Below are positions 10,230-22,541 of a stretch of 64,000 bases of DNA, piece after piece. Made by a program: the position numbers and the translations under genes. Location: positions 34,381,116 through 34,445,115 of the forward strand of contig OX638135.1 in NCBI GenBank assembly GCA_951804985.1, in the 5' to 3' direction. The notes beneath the pieces were generated by a model, which was not told where the DNA came from, ran no database searches, and saw only the letters and a program-made list of their open reading frames with translations. Origin of the DNA: Dryomyza anilis. Its lineage: Eukaryota; Arthropoda; Insecta; Diptera; Dryomyzidae. Position 1 is the stretch's first letter, and each line of letters starts with the position of its first letter.

Positions 10230-13200
10230 AACTATTATTTGAATTTAATTTTCTGAGTGTACAAAATTGGGTTAACTGCCTCTTTATATGTATATTTTTA
10301 CCTCGTGGTTTTTCATAAATTAACCTTTAAATCTAACAATAATAATAAGTAATATCCGTTACATTCAAAAGCATTTTTTAAAAATACGATGTTTTGCTAA
10401 TTTTCTTAATTTATTTTGATTTTTTTTTAATTATACACTAATTATACACAAACGGTTTGGTACTTCGGTTTTCCGAAAACGACAACAGGGAAATAATACG
10501 TATATGCACATTAAACTTATTCAAAAACCAAAAATCTTAAAATGTTTCGCTCTGCGTCGACTTTCTGAACTAGGACCTCTAAAACAGCGAAGAAGCTTTT
10601 TAAACCCAAAAAAAAAGATCCTGTGATGTTGCGCAAAGAGCTTAAAGGACATTTTTGAACTTTTAACAACAATTTTCAATAACATTATTATACTATCAGA
10701 CGAAAGTGACGTAATATAAAATAAATTTCAAAGTTTCAAAAGTCGAGTAACATAAAATCAAAATTTTTGTGACGAGATTCGGCTCAGCCGATTTTTAAAA
10801 ATATTATCAGCTTTTAGCCGGCTGTAACCCGTCACTGCTTGTTTTTATTGCTGCCGCCGCCGACGAATATGCTTCGACTATGAGCTATGATCATGTTTAG
10901 TGAAAATTAATACTAGACAGTGAGCAGTATTTTACTTTAATGGAAAGTACAGAATAAATTTAAAATTGTTATTACTTTAAGGGTCGGTTTTACAGTGGCA
11001 GTTTACCTAGATTTGTGAGTTAAACGTATTTTAATCTCAGAAATCAATTTTACAGTGACTTTAAATCAGTTAAAACGTCTTTCGTTGGCCGTTTAAACTA
11101 CGTTTAAAATCTTAATGTTTTTGACAGATGCTATCCACAAGAATGAGAGTTGCACTCTTGTTGAACTGTATATCCATGTTAAACTCTTTGGCATCACGGG
11201 CCGCATTGGCAATTTAAAAGATGTGGAGGGTCGCATTCGGACACCATAAAAAATAAAAAAAAGATATTGGTACATAAGTCAGTGCCGTTATATAACACCA
11301 CGAAATGGGGATTATATCCAACAAAAATTTCGACTTAATTCGAATTCGAAATTCGAAAATACAGATTAACATGCGGTCATAAGTCCCAGATAAAACCCAA
11401 AAATAATGAGGTTTAACTGTAAATAATTTATATTTTAGAAATTATAAAAGTGCCACAGAAGAAAAATAAAAAAATAGCTAGAGTTTAGTTTTTCTTAAAA
11501 TTTTACCTTGTGGAAAGCAAAAGCGCAAAACAAAAAACGCATTATTATTTGTTAAAATTTTTCATTTGAAAAATAAAATAAAATGTTCTAACGATCAAAA
11601 TTGTTTTTTGTTTTTAGGTTGAAAATATAATATGTTAAGATGATCCGTTTTTGAAGTTTCCGGTTTTGAAATTTTGTATGGAACCGGAACTGGAATTGTT
11701 ATTTTATTTTTTATAGAACCGGAACTGGAACTGGAACCATTACTAAATTAATTAGATCAGAAATTAATATATCAAAAAAATAATAATTAAATCAATTTGG
11801 AAAATGAATTTGGAAACAAAAACAAATTTTAAAAATGTTGAGTTTTGCAAATTTTCTTGATACATATTGATTGTCATACAAAATATGTTTTGTATTTTTG
11901 ACAAATGTTTCATTCACTTTTTTCTCAAAAGATGTATATTATAATTAATGTTGACGGTACTTACGTTTATAATGGTGTCCCCGCGAGGAAACTTAAATTC
12001 GACTATGAAACCATGCGACTTAATAAATGGTCAATTCTCATATAATGCATATACATATGAATTTTTATACCAATATTTTTTATTAGTTTAAAACATACAT
12101 GTAGGAATGTGACCCACGACGTTTGAATACAAACACACAATATTTTCTATTTTATATAAAAGTTTATTTAGCCCCTTATCTCCCAGGTAGGAATTTCCAG
12201 GTTGCAACAAAAGTGCCTGCCTTGTTACAAGCTAGACTACCAACGCTTGGTATATCGGGCCAGACACAAGGCTAGCACAGTCGTTAGTCACAGACTCCAC
12301 ACAAGCCTTGATATATCAAGCTAGACACAAGTCTGGCACATTTGGAATGACAATTCCCAGATTTCGAACAATCCTCATTAGTTTAGATTAGACACAAGCC
12401 TGAGACAAGCGTCACTCATAGATTTTACACAGGCCTTGTTAGTTAAGGTTAGACACAAGCCTGGCACAATCGTCACTCACAGACTCCACACAGGCCTTGA
12501 TATACCAAGCTAGACACAGGTCTGGCACATTTGTAATTCCCAGATTTCAAACACGTCTTGTTAGTTTATGTTGGAAACAAGTCTGGCAAAATTTTCATTG
12601 CAAAATTGTGTCTTTTATCTAAAAACATATACTTATATAATAAAAAATGTAGATAAAATAATCATCAATTAAACATGTGTCTTATTTATTTCAATCCGCT
12701 TTTTCTGGAATTTAGGATAATCATAATATAATAATAAGATTACTGGTCACGTTGAATCATAGTATGGTTGTATGAAATCGAAATACGGTTACTGACAACC
12801 TAAGTAAGTTTGTGTGGAATCATACTATGGTCACTGCCAACGGGAGCGGCTTGAAATCCCCAAACACAAAAGCCCCAAGGTTTTGAATAAGCCCCAAACA
12901 CAGATGCGCCAAACACAAAATCCCCAAACACAAAAGCCCCAAACACATAAGCCCCAAACACAAAAGTCCCAAACACAAAAGCCCCAAATATTAAATTGCG
13001 AAATACAAAAAAATCCCCAGAATCTGAAATTTCCTCTAAATTTTATATTTATAAACAATTTATAAACAATGTTAAATTATTTGAAAAATATGGAAAAAAA
13101 ATAAATTTTAAACAAAAACGAAATCAAAACCGTTTCGTAATAAAAACCTTAAACCGAAACCGTAACCTAAACCGAAACGCGGAAAAAACCGAAACCGAAA

Positions 13201-14036
13201 TTGAAACCGTCATTCGTTTAGGTTTCAATCCTTGATTCTTATTGACACACGTTTTCTAAAGTAGACTTTATTAGCTACATTCTTGAAGGAAAATCTAACT
13301 CCTGTCGTAGATATTATCAAAGATATTGATCCAGAAATTAACCCATTATATAATTTCATCTTTTCATTTCAATCAAAATATATTATTTTAGGCTAGGTGC
13401 GCATACTTTTACTATTTAATAATAATACGATATCTAAAAATATAGGAGTGATATATCATTTTAAAGATAATTGTAAGTGCAATAATACAAAAATGTTATC
13501 CCAAACTCATTAGAATAAAATTAGAAAAATTTCGACCGTTAAAATTACTATAGTAAAAAAAAAGTCTACGTGTTTGCCAAGTCATGAAAATGTAACGGTT
13601 AACTAAAAATGTATAATTTAAAAAAAAGAAAATTTTAGTAAGCGATTTTATATTAAATACAAGAAGAAAATTCAGTGTTATCTTTTTACAGTTAGTGTAA
13701 TAATAATGTTATTGAAAATTGTTGTTAAAAGTTCAAAAATGTCCTTTAAGCTCTTTGCGCAACATCACAGGATCTTTTTTTTTGGGTTTAAAAAGCTTCT
13801 TCGCTGTTTTAGAGGTCCTAGTTCAGAAAGTCGACGCAGAGCGAAACATTTTAAGATTTTTGGTTTTTGAATAAGTTTAATGTGCATATACGTATTATTT
13901 CCCTGTTGTCGTTTTCGGAAAACCGAAATACCAAACCGTTTGTGTATAATTAGTGTATAATTAAAAAAAAATCAAAATAAATTAAGAAAATTAGCAAAAC
14001 ATCGTATTTTTAAAAAAAGCTTTTGAATGTAACGGA

Positions 14037-14397
<361 letters not shown>

Positions 14398-17300
14398 GCA
14401 CTAAACTATTATTTGAATTTAATTTTCTGAGTGTACAAAATTGGGTTAACTGCCTCTTTATATGTATATTTTTACCTCGTGGTTTTTCATAAATTAACCT
14501 TTAAATCTAACAATAATAATAAGTAATATCCGATACATTCAAAAGCATTTTTTAAAAATACGATGTTTTGCAAATTTTCTAAATTTATTTTGATTTTTTT
14601 TTAATTATACACTAATTATACACAAACGGTTTGGGATTTCGGTTTTCCGAAAACGACAACAGGGAAATAATACGTATATGCACATTAAACTTATTCAAAA
14701 ACCAAAAATCTTAAAATGTTTCGCTCTGCGTCGACTTTCTGAACTAGAACCTCTAAAACAGCGAAGAAGCTTTTTAAACCCAAAAAAAAAAGATCCTGTG
14801 ATGTTGCGCAAAGAGCTTAAAGGACATTTTTGAACTTTTAACAACAATTTTCAATAACATTATTATACTATCAGACGAAAGTGACGTAATATAAAATAAA
14901 TTTCAAAGTTTCAAAAGTCGAGTAACATAAAATCAAAATTTTTGTGACGAGATTCGGCTCAGCCGATTTTTAAAAATATTATCAGCTTTTAGCCGGCTGT
15001 AACCCGTCACTGCTTGTTTTCATTGCTGCCGCCGCCGACGAATATGCTTCGACTATGAGCTATGATCATGTTTAGTGAAAATTAATACTAGACAGTGAGC
15101 AGTATTTTACTTTAATGGAAAGTACAGAATAAATTTAAAATTGTTATTACTTTAAGGGTCGGTTTTACAGTGGCAGTTTACCTAGATTTGTGAGTTAAAC
15201 GTATTTTAATCTCAGAAATCAATTTTACAGTGACTTTAAATCAGTTAAAACGTCTTTCGTTGGCCGTTTAAACTACGTTTAAAATCTTAATGTTTTTGAC
15301 AGATGCTATCCACAAGAATGAGAGTTGCACTCTTGTTGAACTGTATATCCATGTTAAACTCTTTGGCATCACGGGCCGCATTGGCAATTTAAAAGATGTG
15401 GAGGGTCGCATTCGGACACCATAAAAAATAAAAAAAGATATTGGTACATAAGTCAGTGCCGTTATATAACACCACGAAATGGGGATTATATCCAACAAAA
15501 ATTTCGACTTAATTCGAATTCGAAATTCGAAAATACAGATTAACATGCGGTCATAAGTCCCAGATAAAACCCAAAAATAATGAGGTTTAACTGTAAATAA
15601 TTTATATTTTAGAAATTATAAAAGTGCCACAGAAGAAAAATAAAAAAATAGCTAGAGTTTAGTTTTTCTTAAAATTTTACCTTGTGGAAAGCAAAAGCGC
15701 AAAACAAAAAACGCATTATTATTTGTTAAAATTTTTCATTTGAAAAATAAAATAAAATGTTCTAACGATCAAAATTGTTTTTTGTTTTTAGGTTGAAAAT
15801 ATAATATGTTAAGATGATCCGTTTTTGAAGTTTCCGGTTTTGAAATTTTGTATGGAACCGGAACTGGAATTGTTATTTTATTTTTTATAGAACCGGAACT
15901 GGAACTGGAACCATTACTAAATTAATTAGATCAGAAATTAATATATCAAAAAAATAATAATTAAATCAATTTGGAAAATGAATTTGGAAACAAAAACAAA
16001 TTTTAAAAATGTTGAGTTTTGCAAATTTTCTTGATACATATTGATTGTCATACAAAATATGTTTTGTATTTTTGACAAATGTTTCATTCACTTTTTTCTC
16101 AAAAGATGTATATTATAATTAATGTTGACGGTACTTACGTTTATAATGGTGTCCCCGCGAGGAAACTTAAATTCGACTATGAAACCATGCGACTTAATAA
16201 ATGGTCAATTCTCATATAATGCATATACATATGAATTTTTATACCAATATTTTTTATTAGTTTAAAACATACATGTAGGAATGTGACCCACGACGTTTGA
16301 ATACAAACACACAATATTTTCTATTTTATATAAAAGTTTATTTAGCCCCTTATCTCCCAGGTAGGAATTTCCAGGTTGCAACAAAAGTGCCTGCCTTGTT
16401 ACAAGCTAGACTACCAACGCTTGGTATATCGGGCCAGACACAAGGCTAGCACAGTCGTTAGTCACAGACTCCACACAAGCCTTGATATATCAAGCTAGAC
16501 ACAAGTCTGGCACATTTGGAATGACAATTCCCAGATTTCGAACAATCCTCATTAGTTTAGATTAGACACAAGCCTGAGACAAGCGTCACTCATAGATTTT
16601 ACACAGGCCTTGTTAGTTAAGGTTAGACACAAGCCTGGCACAATCGTCACTCACAGACTCCACACAGGCCTTGATATACCAAGCTAGACACAGGTCTGGC
16701 ACATTTGTAATTCCCAGATTTCAAACACGTCTTGTTAGTTTATGTTGGAAACAAGTCTGGCAAAATTTTCATTGCAAAATTGTGTCTTTTATCTAAAAAC
16801 ATATACTTATATAATAAAAAATGTAGATAAAATAATCATCAATTAAACATGTGTCTTATTTATAATTTCTTTTCAATCCGCTTTTTCTGGAATTTAGGAT
16901 AATCATAATATAATAATAAGATTACTGGTCACGTTGAATCATAGTATGGTTGTATGAAATCGAAATACGGTTACTGACAACCTTAGTAAGTTTGTGTGGA
17001 ATCATACTATGGTCACTGCCAACGGGAGCGGCTTGAAATCCCCAAACACAAAAGCCCCAAGGTTTTGAATAAGCCCCAAACACAGATGCGCCAAACACAA
17101 AATCCCCAAACACAAAAGCCCCAAACACATAAGCCCCAAACACAAAAGTCCCAAACACAAAAGCCCCAAATATTAAATTGCGAAATACAAAAAAATCCCC
17201 AGAATCTGAAATTTCCTCTAAATTTTATATTTATAAACAATTTAAAAACAATGTTAAATTATTTGAAAAATATGGAAAAAAAATAAATTTTAAACAAAAA

Positions 17301-18147
17301 CGAAATCAAAACCGTTTCGTCATAAAAACCTTAAACCGAAACCGTAACCTAAACCGAAACGCGGAAAAAACCGAAACCGAAATTGAAACCGTCATTCGTT
17401 TAGGTTTCAATCCTTGATTCTTATTGACACACGTTTTCTAAAGTAGACTTTATTAGCTACATTCTTGAAGGAAAATCTAACTCCTGTCGTAGATATTATC
17501 AAAGATATTGATCCAGAAATTAACCCATTATATAATTTCATCTTTTCATTTCAATCAAAATATATTATTTTAGGCTAGGTGCGCATACTTTTACTATTTA
17601 ATAATAATACGATATCTAAAAATATAGGAGTGATATATCATTTTAAAGATAATTGTAAGTGCAATAATACAAAAATGTTATCCCAAACTCATTAGAATAA
17701 AATTAGAAAAATTTCGACCGTTAAAATTACTATAGTAAAAAAAAAGTCTACATTTACGTGTTTGCCAAGTCATGAAAATTAACTAAAAATGTATAATTTA
17801 AAAAAAAAGAAAATTTTAGTAAGCGATTTTATATTAAATACAAGAAGAAAATTCAGTGTTATCTTTTTACAGTTAGTGTAATAATAATGTTTTTGAAAAT
17901 TGTTGTTAAAAGTTCAAAAATGTCCTTTAAGCTCTTTGCGCAACATCACAGGATCTTTTTTTTTTGGGTTTAAAAAGCTTCTTCGCTGTTTTAGAGGTCC
18001 TAGTTCAGAAAGTCGACGCAGAGCGAAACATTTTAAGATTTTTGGTTTTTGAATAAGTTTAATGTGCATATACGTATTATTTCCCTGTTGTCGTTTTCGG
18101 AAAACCGAAATACCAAACCGTTTGTGTATAATTAGTGTATAATTAGT
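14398..18147. repeat. Tandem composite repeat, unit 3, right end truncated
   Basis: Collinear with unit 2 (landmark offset 4174-4182 bp) up to TGTGTATAATTAGTGTATAATT at 18147, where the next palindrome arm should continue. Instead a minus-strand gypsy pol sequence begins. Units 2 and 3 share derived changes absent from unit 1 (the ~390-bp insert, the 11540-type insertion, CATGTAGGAATG instead of CATGTTGGAATG). Confidence 0.9.
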
Positions 18148-18458
18148 GCTTTTTGACAGCCTTGACATAATTGACGAGGTGTAGCTTTGTTCGGATTCTG
18201 GTCAAAGGCGTACGTTAATGGTTTATGATCCGTTAGCAATGTAAAATCTCGTCTTTCAAGGATATGCCGAAAATGTTTTACAGCACTATATGCAGCAAGT
18301 AGTTTGCGGTCATAAGTGCTGTATTTGCACTCTGCAGGACTCAGTATCCGTGTGAAGAAAGAGAGTGGGTGCCAACTTTTCCTAATTTGTTGCTCTACCA
18401 CAACACCGATAGCAAAGTCTGAACCGTCCACTTTGAGATGAAGATCTGCATCTTTCAC
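18148..18458 (-). pseudogene. gypsy RNase H domain fragment
   Basis: Reads LKVDGSDFAIGVVVEQ, SFFTRILSPAECKYSTYDRK and TLLTDHKPLTYAFDQNP. These are the hallmark RNase H segments: the first catalytic Asp (VDGSD, usually TDASD), a conserved Tyr/Glu region where the usual ELLA is KLLA, so the catalytic Glu appears replaced by Lys, and the TDHKPL block with its Asp. This domain degrades the RNA strand during reverse transcription. The frame is open to the junction at 18148, beyond which it reads repeat sequence. Loss of the Glu suggests an inactive copy. Confidence 0.85.
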
Positions 18459-18590
18459 GGGATGTGCTAAAAGTGCAGCATTTGCAATTTGTTGTTTGCG
18501 TTTTTTAAATGATTCGGTTGCGGCTTCTGTCCATATAACCGGATGAATATCTTTCTTTACAGCGCCTTTTAGCTACTCATTTAACAGAGT

Positions 18591-19334
18591 TTAATCATGA
18601 GAAGCGTGCGGTAGAAATCGACGAAAAAAATTAAGCATGCACGTTAATTGGCGAAGCTCCAAAATTGTTTTGGGCTGTGGAAAATCTATTATCCATTGAA
18701 CTTTTGAGGCCGTCAGCGTGTTGCCGAGAGAGGTTATGTGAAAAGAAAGAAAATCCATTTCTGGTGAGCCAAATTCACATTTTGCAGAATTAATCATGAT
18801 GCCAAATTTTCGAAAGCGTTCAAAAATAGCCCTTAAATGTTGAAGATGCTGTTCTTTAGTATATGAGGCAATGACAGATTTTATCCATCAGACGCTAAAA
18901 GCTTTGCGATGCATTGCGCAGACCAAAAGGCATTTTGACGACAAAATGCGTAATGATAGCACTCTTCTGGATATCATCAGGATGTATGTCGATCTGATGA
19001 TAAGCTCTAATGAGGTCTAGCTTCGAGAAAAACTTTCGACCAAGGCAATGCACATAGTCTGTGATGAAGGGGATGGGGTACCGATCGGGAACAGTAATAT
19101 TGCTTAAAAATCGGTAATCTCCACAAGGTCGCCAATCTCCGTTCTTTTTAGGGGCCATAAGTTGACCACATGCTTTTCGACGGACGAATACTTGCATTGT
19201 CCAGCATGAATTTGAATTCTTTTTTTGGCGATAATAAGACGTTTTTTATCAAGAGGTCTTACCTTTGCGCGAACTGGAGGTCCAGATGTTTCGATGTGAT
19301 GGAATACTCCGTTCTTTTTGTTGGTAAGCGACAT
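18591..19334 (-). pseudogene. gypsy reverse transcriptase, frameshifted
   Basis: Three open pieces in order. 19334-19104 ends HHIETSGPPVRAKVRPLD, the conserved N-terminal lead-in. 19197-18895 holds [33 protein letters not shown] (catalytic motif A Asp in KLDL) and [12 protein letters not shown]. 18797-18591 holds the connection segment (MDFLSFHITSLG..., LRQLTCMLNFFRRFLP). The YVDD-type motif C region falls between pieces (about 18800-18890) where the frame is lost; I cannot read an intact catalytic loop. At least two frameshifts and several substitutions make this a pseudogene. Confidence 0.85.
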
Positions 19335-19662
19335 TGAAAGATTATGAATTTCCGGGAACTCTTCTAGAAGTTTCTGGTAAATGCTGTGATTCTTGACAAT
19401 TGTTGTTATGCCGAAGGATGGTTCTCTTGAGATTATTGCAGATACTGACAGAAGCGTAGATCTATTGACGAGTCTTCGGTTTTTGAGGTCGGGAAGTTAA
19501 TGAAAATGTTTCAGGAAATCTGAACCGATGATGCATTTTGTCGTCTGCTATGATAAACTGCCAAGAAAATGCATTCCGCAGACCAAGGACGAGTTGAAGA
19601 ATCTTTTCGCCAAATGTTTTTATGGGCGTACCGTTAGCTGCAAAAAGATTTACTGAAGAGTG

Positions 19663-19941
19663 CTATGAATAGCTCACGTATACATCCGTTGGTAGAACCG
19701 AAATGTCAGCACCGTTGTCAATCAAAAAAGTTTTTCTTGTTGTCTTGTCCTTGATGAAGAGGCGGCCTGATGTGTTATAAGCTATTTCGTAGGACGCAGG
19801 ATCCAAAAAGTTCATTAATTTTTTTGATAGCTGCAAGGCGAAGTGCATTTGGTGGCTCCAACCAACAGTAATTTGGGTTTGCGTTCCTAGTTCTGGAATT
19901 TCTGCGCGATGAGCTGCGATTACGCTGCACGTTTCTGCCAC
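19663..19941 (-). pseudogene. gypsy aspartic protease region
   Basis: Contains TFLIDNGADISVLP, the retropepsin active-site loop (usually D-T/S-G-A-D). Here the residue after the catalytic Asp is Asn (D-N-G), which would likely weaken catalysis. Upstream residues come from the gag/protease linker. It sits between the gag frame and the RT pieces as expected. The 330 bp between it and RT (19335-19662) has no long frame and probably holds the decayed protease C-terminus and pol linker. Confidence 0.78.
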
Positions 19942-19974
19942 GATTTGCTCGAACCGTTTCTCCAGAGCTTCGAT

Positions 19975-20525
19975 TTAATGCGACAAGCGATCGAATGGCG
20001 AGGAATCTGGCGATGTTGGCGGGACGGGCCTGTCCATGACTTTGTCAGCTTGTTCTGCGCGCTTGATGACATCCTGCTGTTCGCTAATCGCTAGAATTGC
20101 ACGGACGTTGTTGGGTAGCTGCTCAATAAAGAGACTTTTAATGACGTTGTCCTCTACTTGTCCACGTCCGAGGTTCTGCATCGTTCGCAAGAAGTGCGAT
20201 GGCTGCAGATCTCCGAGAACTTGGCCGCTCAGTAATCGCTTGAGTTTGCGCTCATCGGATTTCGAGAACAAAGATATGATGCGAGTTTTAAGTGTCTCAT
20301 ATCTGTTTCCTGCTGGACCCGTTTCCAAAATATCGCTTACCAGGTCCAACATGCTAACATCAACGTTTGCGACAAGATGACGAAATTTGGTCTCGTCAGC
20401 GCTAATTCGAGCGATGCAGAATCTATCTGCAGTAACCATACTCGCGGCTTTTTTTCCCAAAATGGATGAAATTTCTGTACGCTTGTTGTACTCAATAGTG
20501 TACTCACTGCAGTTTCATGCTGCAA
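19975..20525 (-). pseudogene. gypsy gag capsid region
   Basis: Two overlapping frames (20525-20337 and 20460-19975) give a capsid-like protein: a short N-terminal part, then RFCIARISADETKFRHLV, ETLKTRIISLFSKSDERKL, SGQVLGDLQPSHFLRTM and IEQLPNNVRAILAISEQQ. This is the helical capsid pattern of gypsy Gag proteins. A frameshift around 20400-20460 separates the first ~40 residues. No zinc knuckle is visible before the protease. Confidence 0.8.
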
Positions 20526-20871
20526 ATTTGCACTTATTAATTCCGATTCATTCTAAACCGCAGCATCCGAAGATTGTGTTTCTGATGGTGTTCTTTGTAT
20601 TTTCACTAAGGCTCAACAGTTACTAAACTGTTTTTTTTATATTTTTTTATTTTTTTATAAAATTTGTAATAAGTGATTTACTTGTATAGATCTCTACAAG
20701 TGTATTCGAAACACTTAAATTATCTATTTCTGTTTTGGTTCCATTCCCATTTTATGGAACATGTTTCTTCAGGACGGAGGAATTCCTGTATGACTATTAT
20801 TGAAGAGCATGTTCAAGTATATTTCTTTTTTTTTTGTATTTACCATTTGGTGAAGAAAAAATTCTTTTAAC
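20526..20871 (-). other. Probable 5' LTR/leader of the gypsy relic
   Basis: Lies upstream of gag on the minus strand, about 345 bp. The minus strand begins TGTTAAAAGAATTTTTTC at 20871, a plausible LTR start. No second LTR exists in the window for comparison, so the limits are guesses. Includes the inverted pair GGTTCCAT / ATGGAACA at 20738-20762. Confidence 0.3.
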
Positions 20872-21363
20872 ACTATCAGTTGAGTGTGTCAAAAAATTTC
20901 TGTTAAGTAGTGTTATTTTTAGATTCGTATATGTATCTCGTAATATTTTGTGTCTTCATACAAAATATCAAAAGTTTTGAGATATTTTCGAAATTTTATA
21001 TTACCATGTATATGAGATGTAGGCGTGGCAGTTGTCCGATCCATCCCGTTTTTTGCAAGAAAAGTTCTTTTCATATATAAAACATATAATTAAAATGTCA
21101 ATATCATATATCTATGGGTTTCAAGTTATGACTTTTGTAGTAAAACAGAATTTGAGTTGACCACAGTACAAATTAATATCGTGAACTACAACGACAAGTA
21201 TTTTTAGGAGGTATTCCGTAGACTTTTCGCTATGATATTTATTATCAGCGGTCATCGTTAAGAATTTACCAAAAATTGTCAATACGATAACTTTGAACCT
21301 TTTTTGGTTGTTAGCGAGCTTACTTTTCTACGATTTGAACGGTTTTTATTGTTTAATATTGAT
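20872..21363. other. AT-rich stretch, nothing recognised
   Basis: About 490 bp of AT-rich sequence without long frames or repeats that I can match elsewhere in the window. Confidence 0.5.
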
Positions 21364-21499
21364 AGCAGAACGTTTTATTGTTGAAGTGAAAAATAATACT
21401 CAATACAATTTTGTAGATAAATTTTAAAACAAAGCTTTCTTAAAACTAAATATAACAAGTGTATAATGTTAAAGAATCTTTGTAATTCGTACTTTAACA
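21364..21499 (-). repeat. 3' LTR of the deleted copia element
   Basis: About 136 bp, minus-strand start TGTTAAAGTACGAATT. Matches 22437-22541 apart from a ~20-bp difference near the start and small indels. Confidence 0.8.
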
Positions 21500-21546
21500 C
21501 CCCCACTCGAATTGCATTATGAAAAACCCCATATTTTTGTTGTATA

Positions 21547-22386
21547 TCACAACAACAAAAAATCACAACAAAAATTTCTCGCTACATAATCATTTTGTAA
21601 GATGTCCGCGGTCTGATCATCAAATCCAACACCAATAAATATTACATCTCGATTCTTAAATTTATCTCGTACGAAATGATGTCGTACATAAATATGCTTA
21701 AATCTTGCATGATAGCAATTTTGGGATATGTGTCCCAATTCATTATATGTATAACATCTGGGACCTATAGCCTCATACCTCTTCTTGTCACCATAGCGTT
21801 TCTTTTCGTAAAATGCTGCAGCACTAGTGCCCGGTTCCTCACATACGTCTTGCAATAGTTTGACCTTCACGAAATCTGCAGCAATTTTAGCACCGCAACT
21901 TTGTAGACCCATTATCATCGGACGGTATTCATCCGGTAGTCTAGCTAGCAACAGAGATCTAACCCACTTCTCATTAATGGGAAAATTGATTGCATTCAAT
22001 TTATTTGCCGTAGAAATGATACCTACCGTTGACGTAATCCGTTACGCTTTTGCAATTCGCAAGCTTAAAACTTTTGGGCTGCGATAACAAACTACCAACC
22101 CACTGTTTTTAAACATACCCTTCAGCTTTGTCCATACCTCAAAAGCTGTTTTTGTGTCTTGAACATGCACAGAATTTTCTCCACCAAGCGATAACACGAT
22201 TTTCCCGCGAGCCATTATGCTTTTTTTCTTCTCAGCTTCCGAGAGCTCGCCGAAGCTCTTGCTGACTCCAACAATATGCCACATTTCGTCAATTTCCAGA
22301 ATGGTCTGCATTGCAAACGCCCATGACGCGTAATTCTCACGTCCCCGCAGTTTTTCCAGCTGAGACCAGTTGCCGAAGATCGCCAT
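21547..22386 (-). pseudogene. copia gag fused by deletion to the RNase H C-terminus
   Basis: The gag frame starts at 22386 (MAIFGNWSQLEKLRGRENYASWAFAMQ), a copia-type gag N-terminus, and continues after a frameshift near 22045-22000 as RSLLLARLPDEYRPMIMGLQ. A zinc knuckle follows in which the second Cys is Tyr (C82-x2-Y85-x4-H90-x4-C95 of the 150-residue piece starting at 21999). At about residue 97 (near 21708) the sequence jumps into FKHIYVRHHFVRDKF and DDQTADIL, the conserved end of copia RNase H. Protease, integrase and RT have been deleted between these points. Not functional. Confidence 0.85.
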
Positions 22387-22436
22387 TTGAAATCAAAATA
22401 TTTTCAACGTAAAAAATCAAAAAAAAAAAAATTATT

Positions 22437-22541
22437 TGCAGAACGTTTTATTGTGAAAAAACATATTCGATACAATTTTGTAGATAAATTTAAAAAAAAG
22501 CTTTCATAAAACTAAATATAACAAGTGCATTTACTTTAACA
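22437..22541 (-). repeat. 5' LTR of the deleted copia element
   Basis: About 105 bp, upstream of the gag start at 22386 on the minus strand. Shorter than the 3' LTR, with deletions. Confidence 0.78.

Larger units (their letters stand above)
18148..20525 (-). mobile_element. Decayed Ty3/gypsy retrotransposon, gag to RNase H
   Basis: Reading right to left: gag (20525-19975), protease (19941-19663), RT (19334-18591) and RNase H (18458-18148), each in broken frames. This is the normal gypsy order. Integrase and the 3' LTR are missing because the element stops abruptly at 18147, at the edge of tandem unit 3. The gag type (ISADETKFRHLVANVD ... SGQVLGDLQPSHFLRTM) resembles the CsRn1-like gypsy clade, a tentative assignment by eye. 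Base composition is clearly less AT-rich than the flanks. Confidence 0.88.
21364..22541 (-). mobile_element. Internally deleted Ty1/copia element with both LTRs
   Basis: Two direct repeats flank a shortened coding region. The 3' LTR (21364-21499) and 5' LTR (22437-22541) share AACGTTTTATTGT, CAATTTTGTAGATAAATTT and ACTAAATATAACAAGTG. On the minus strand both start TGTTAAAGTA. A purine-rich AGTGGGGG directly precedes the 3' LTR, as expected for a polypurine tract. Between them lie gag and the last bit of RNase H only. The LTRs have several indels, so the insertion is not recent. Confidence 0.85.

Noticed and set aside
21364..22541. A 5-bp target duplication for the minus-strand copia element
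   Set aside because: Flanks (AATAT and AAAAT) do not match exactly and the LTR edge is uncertain by several bases.
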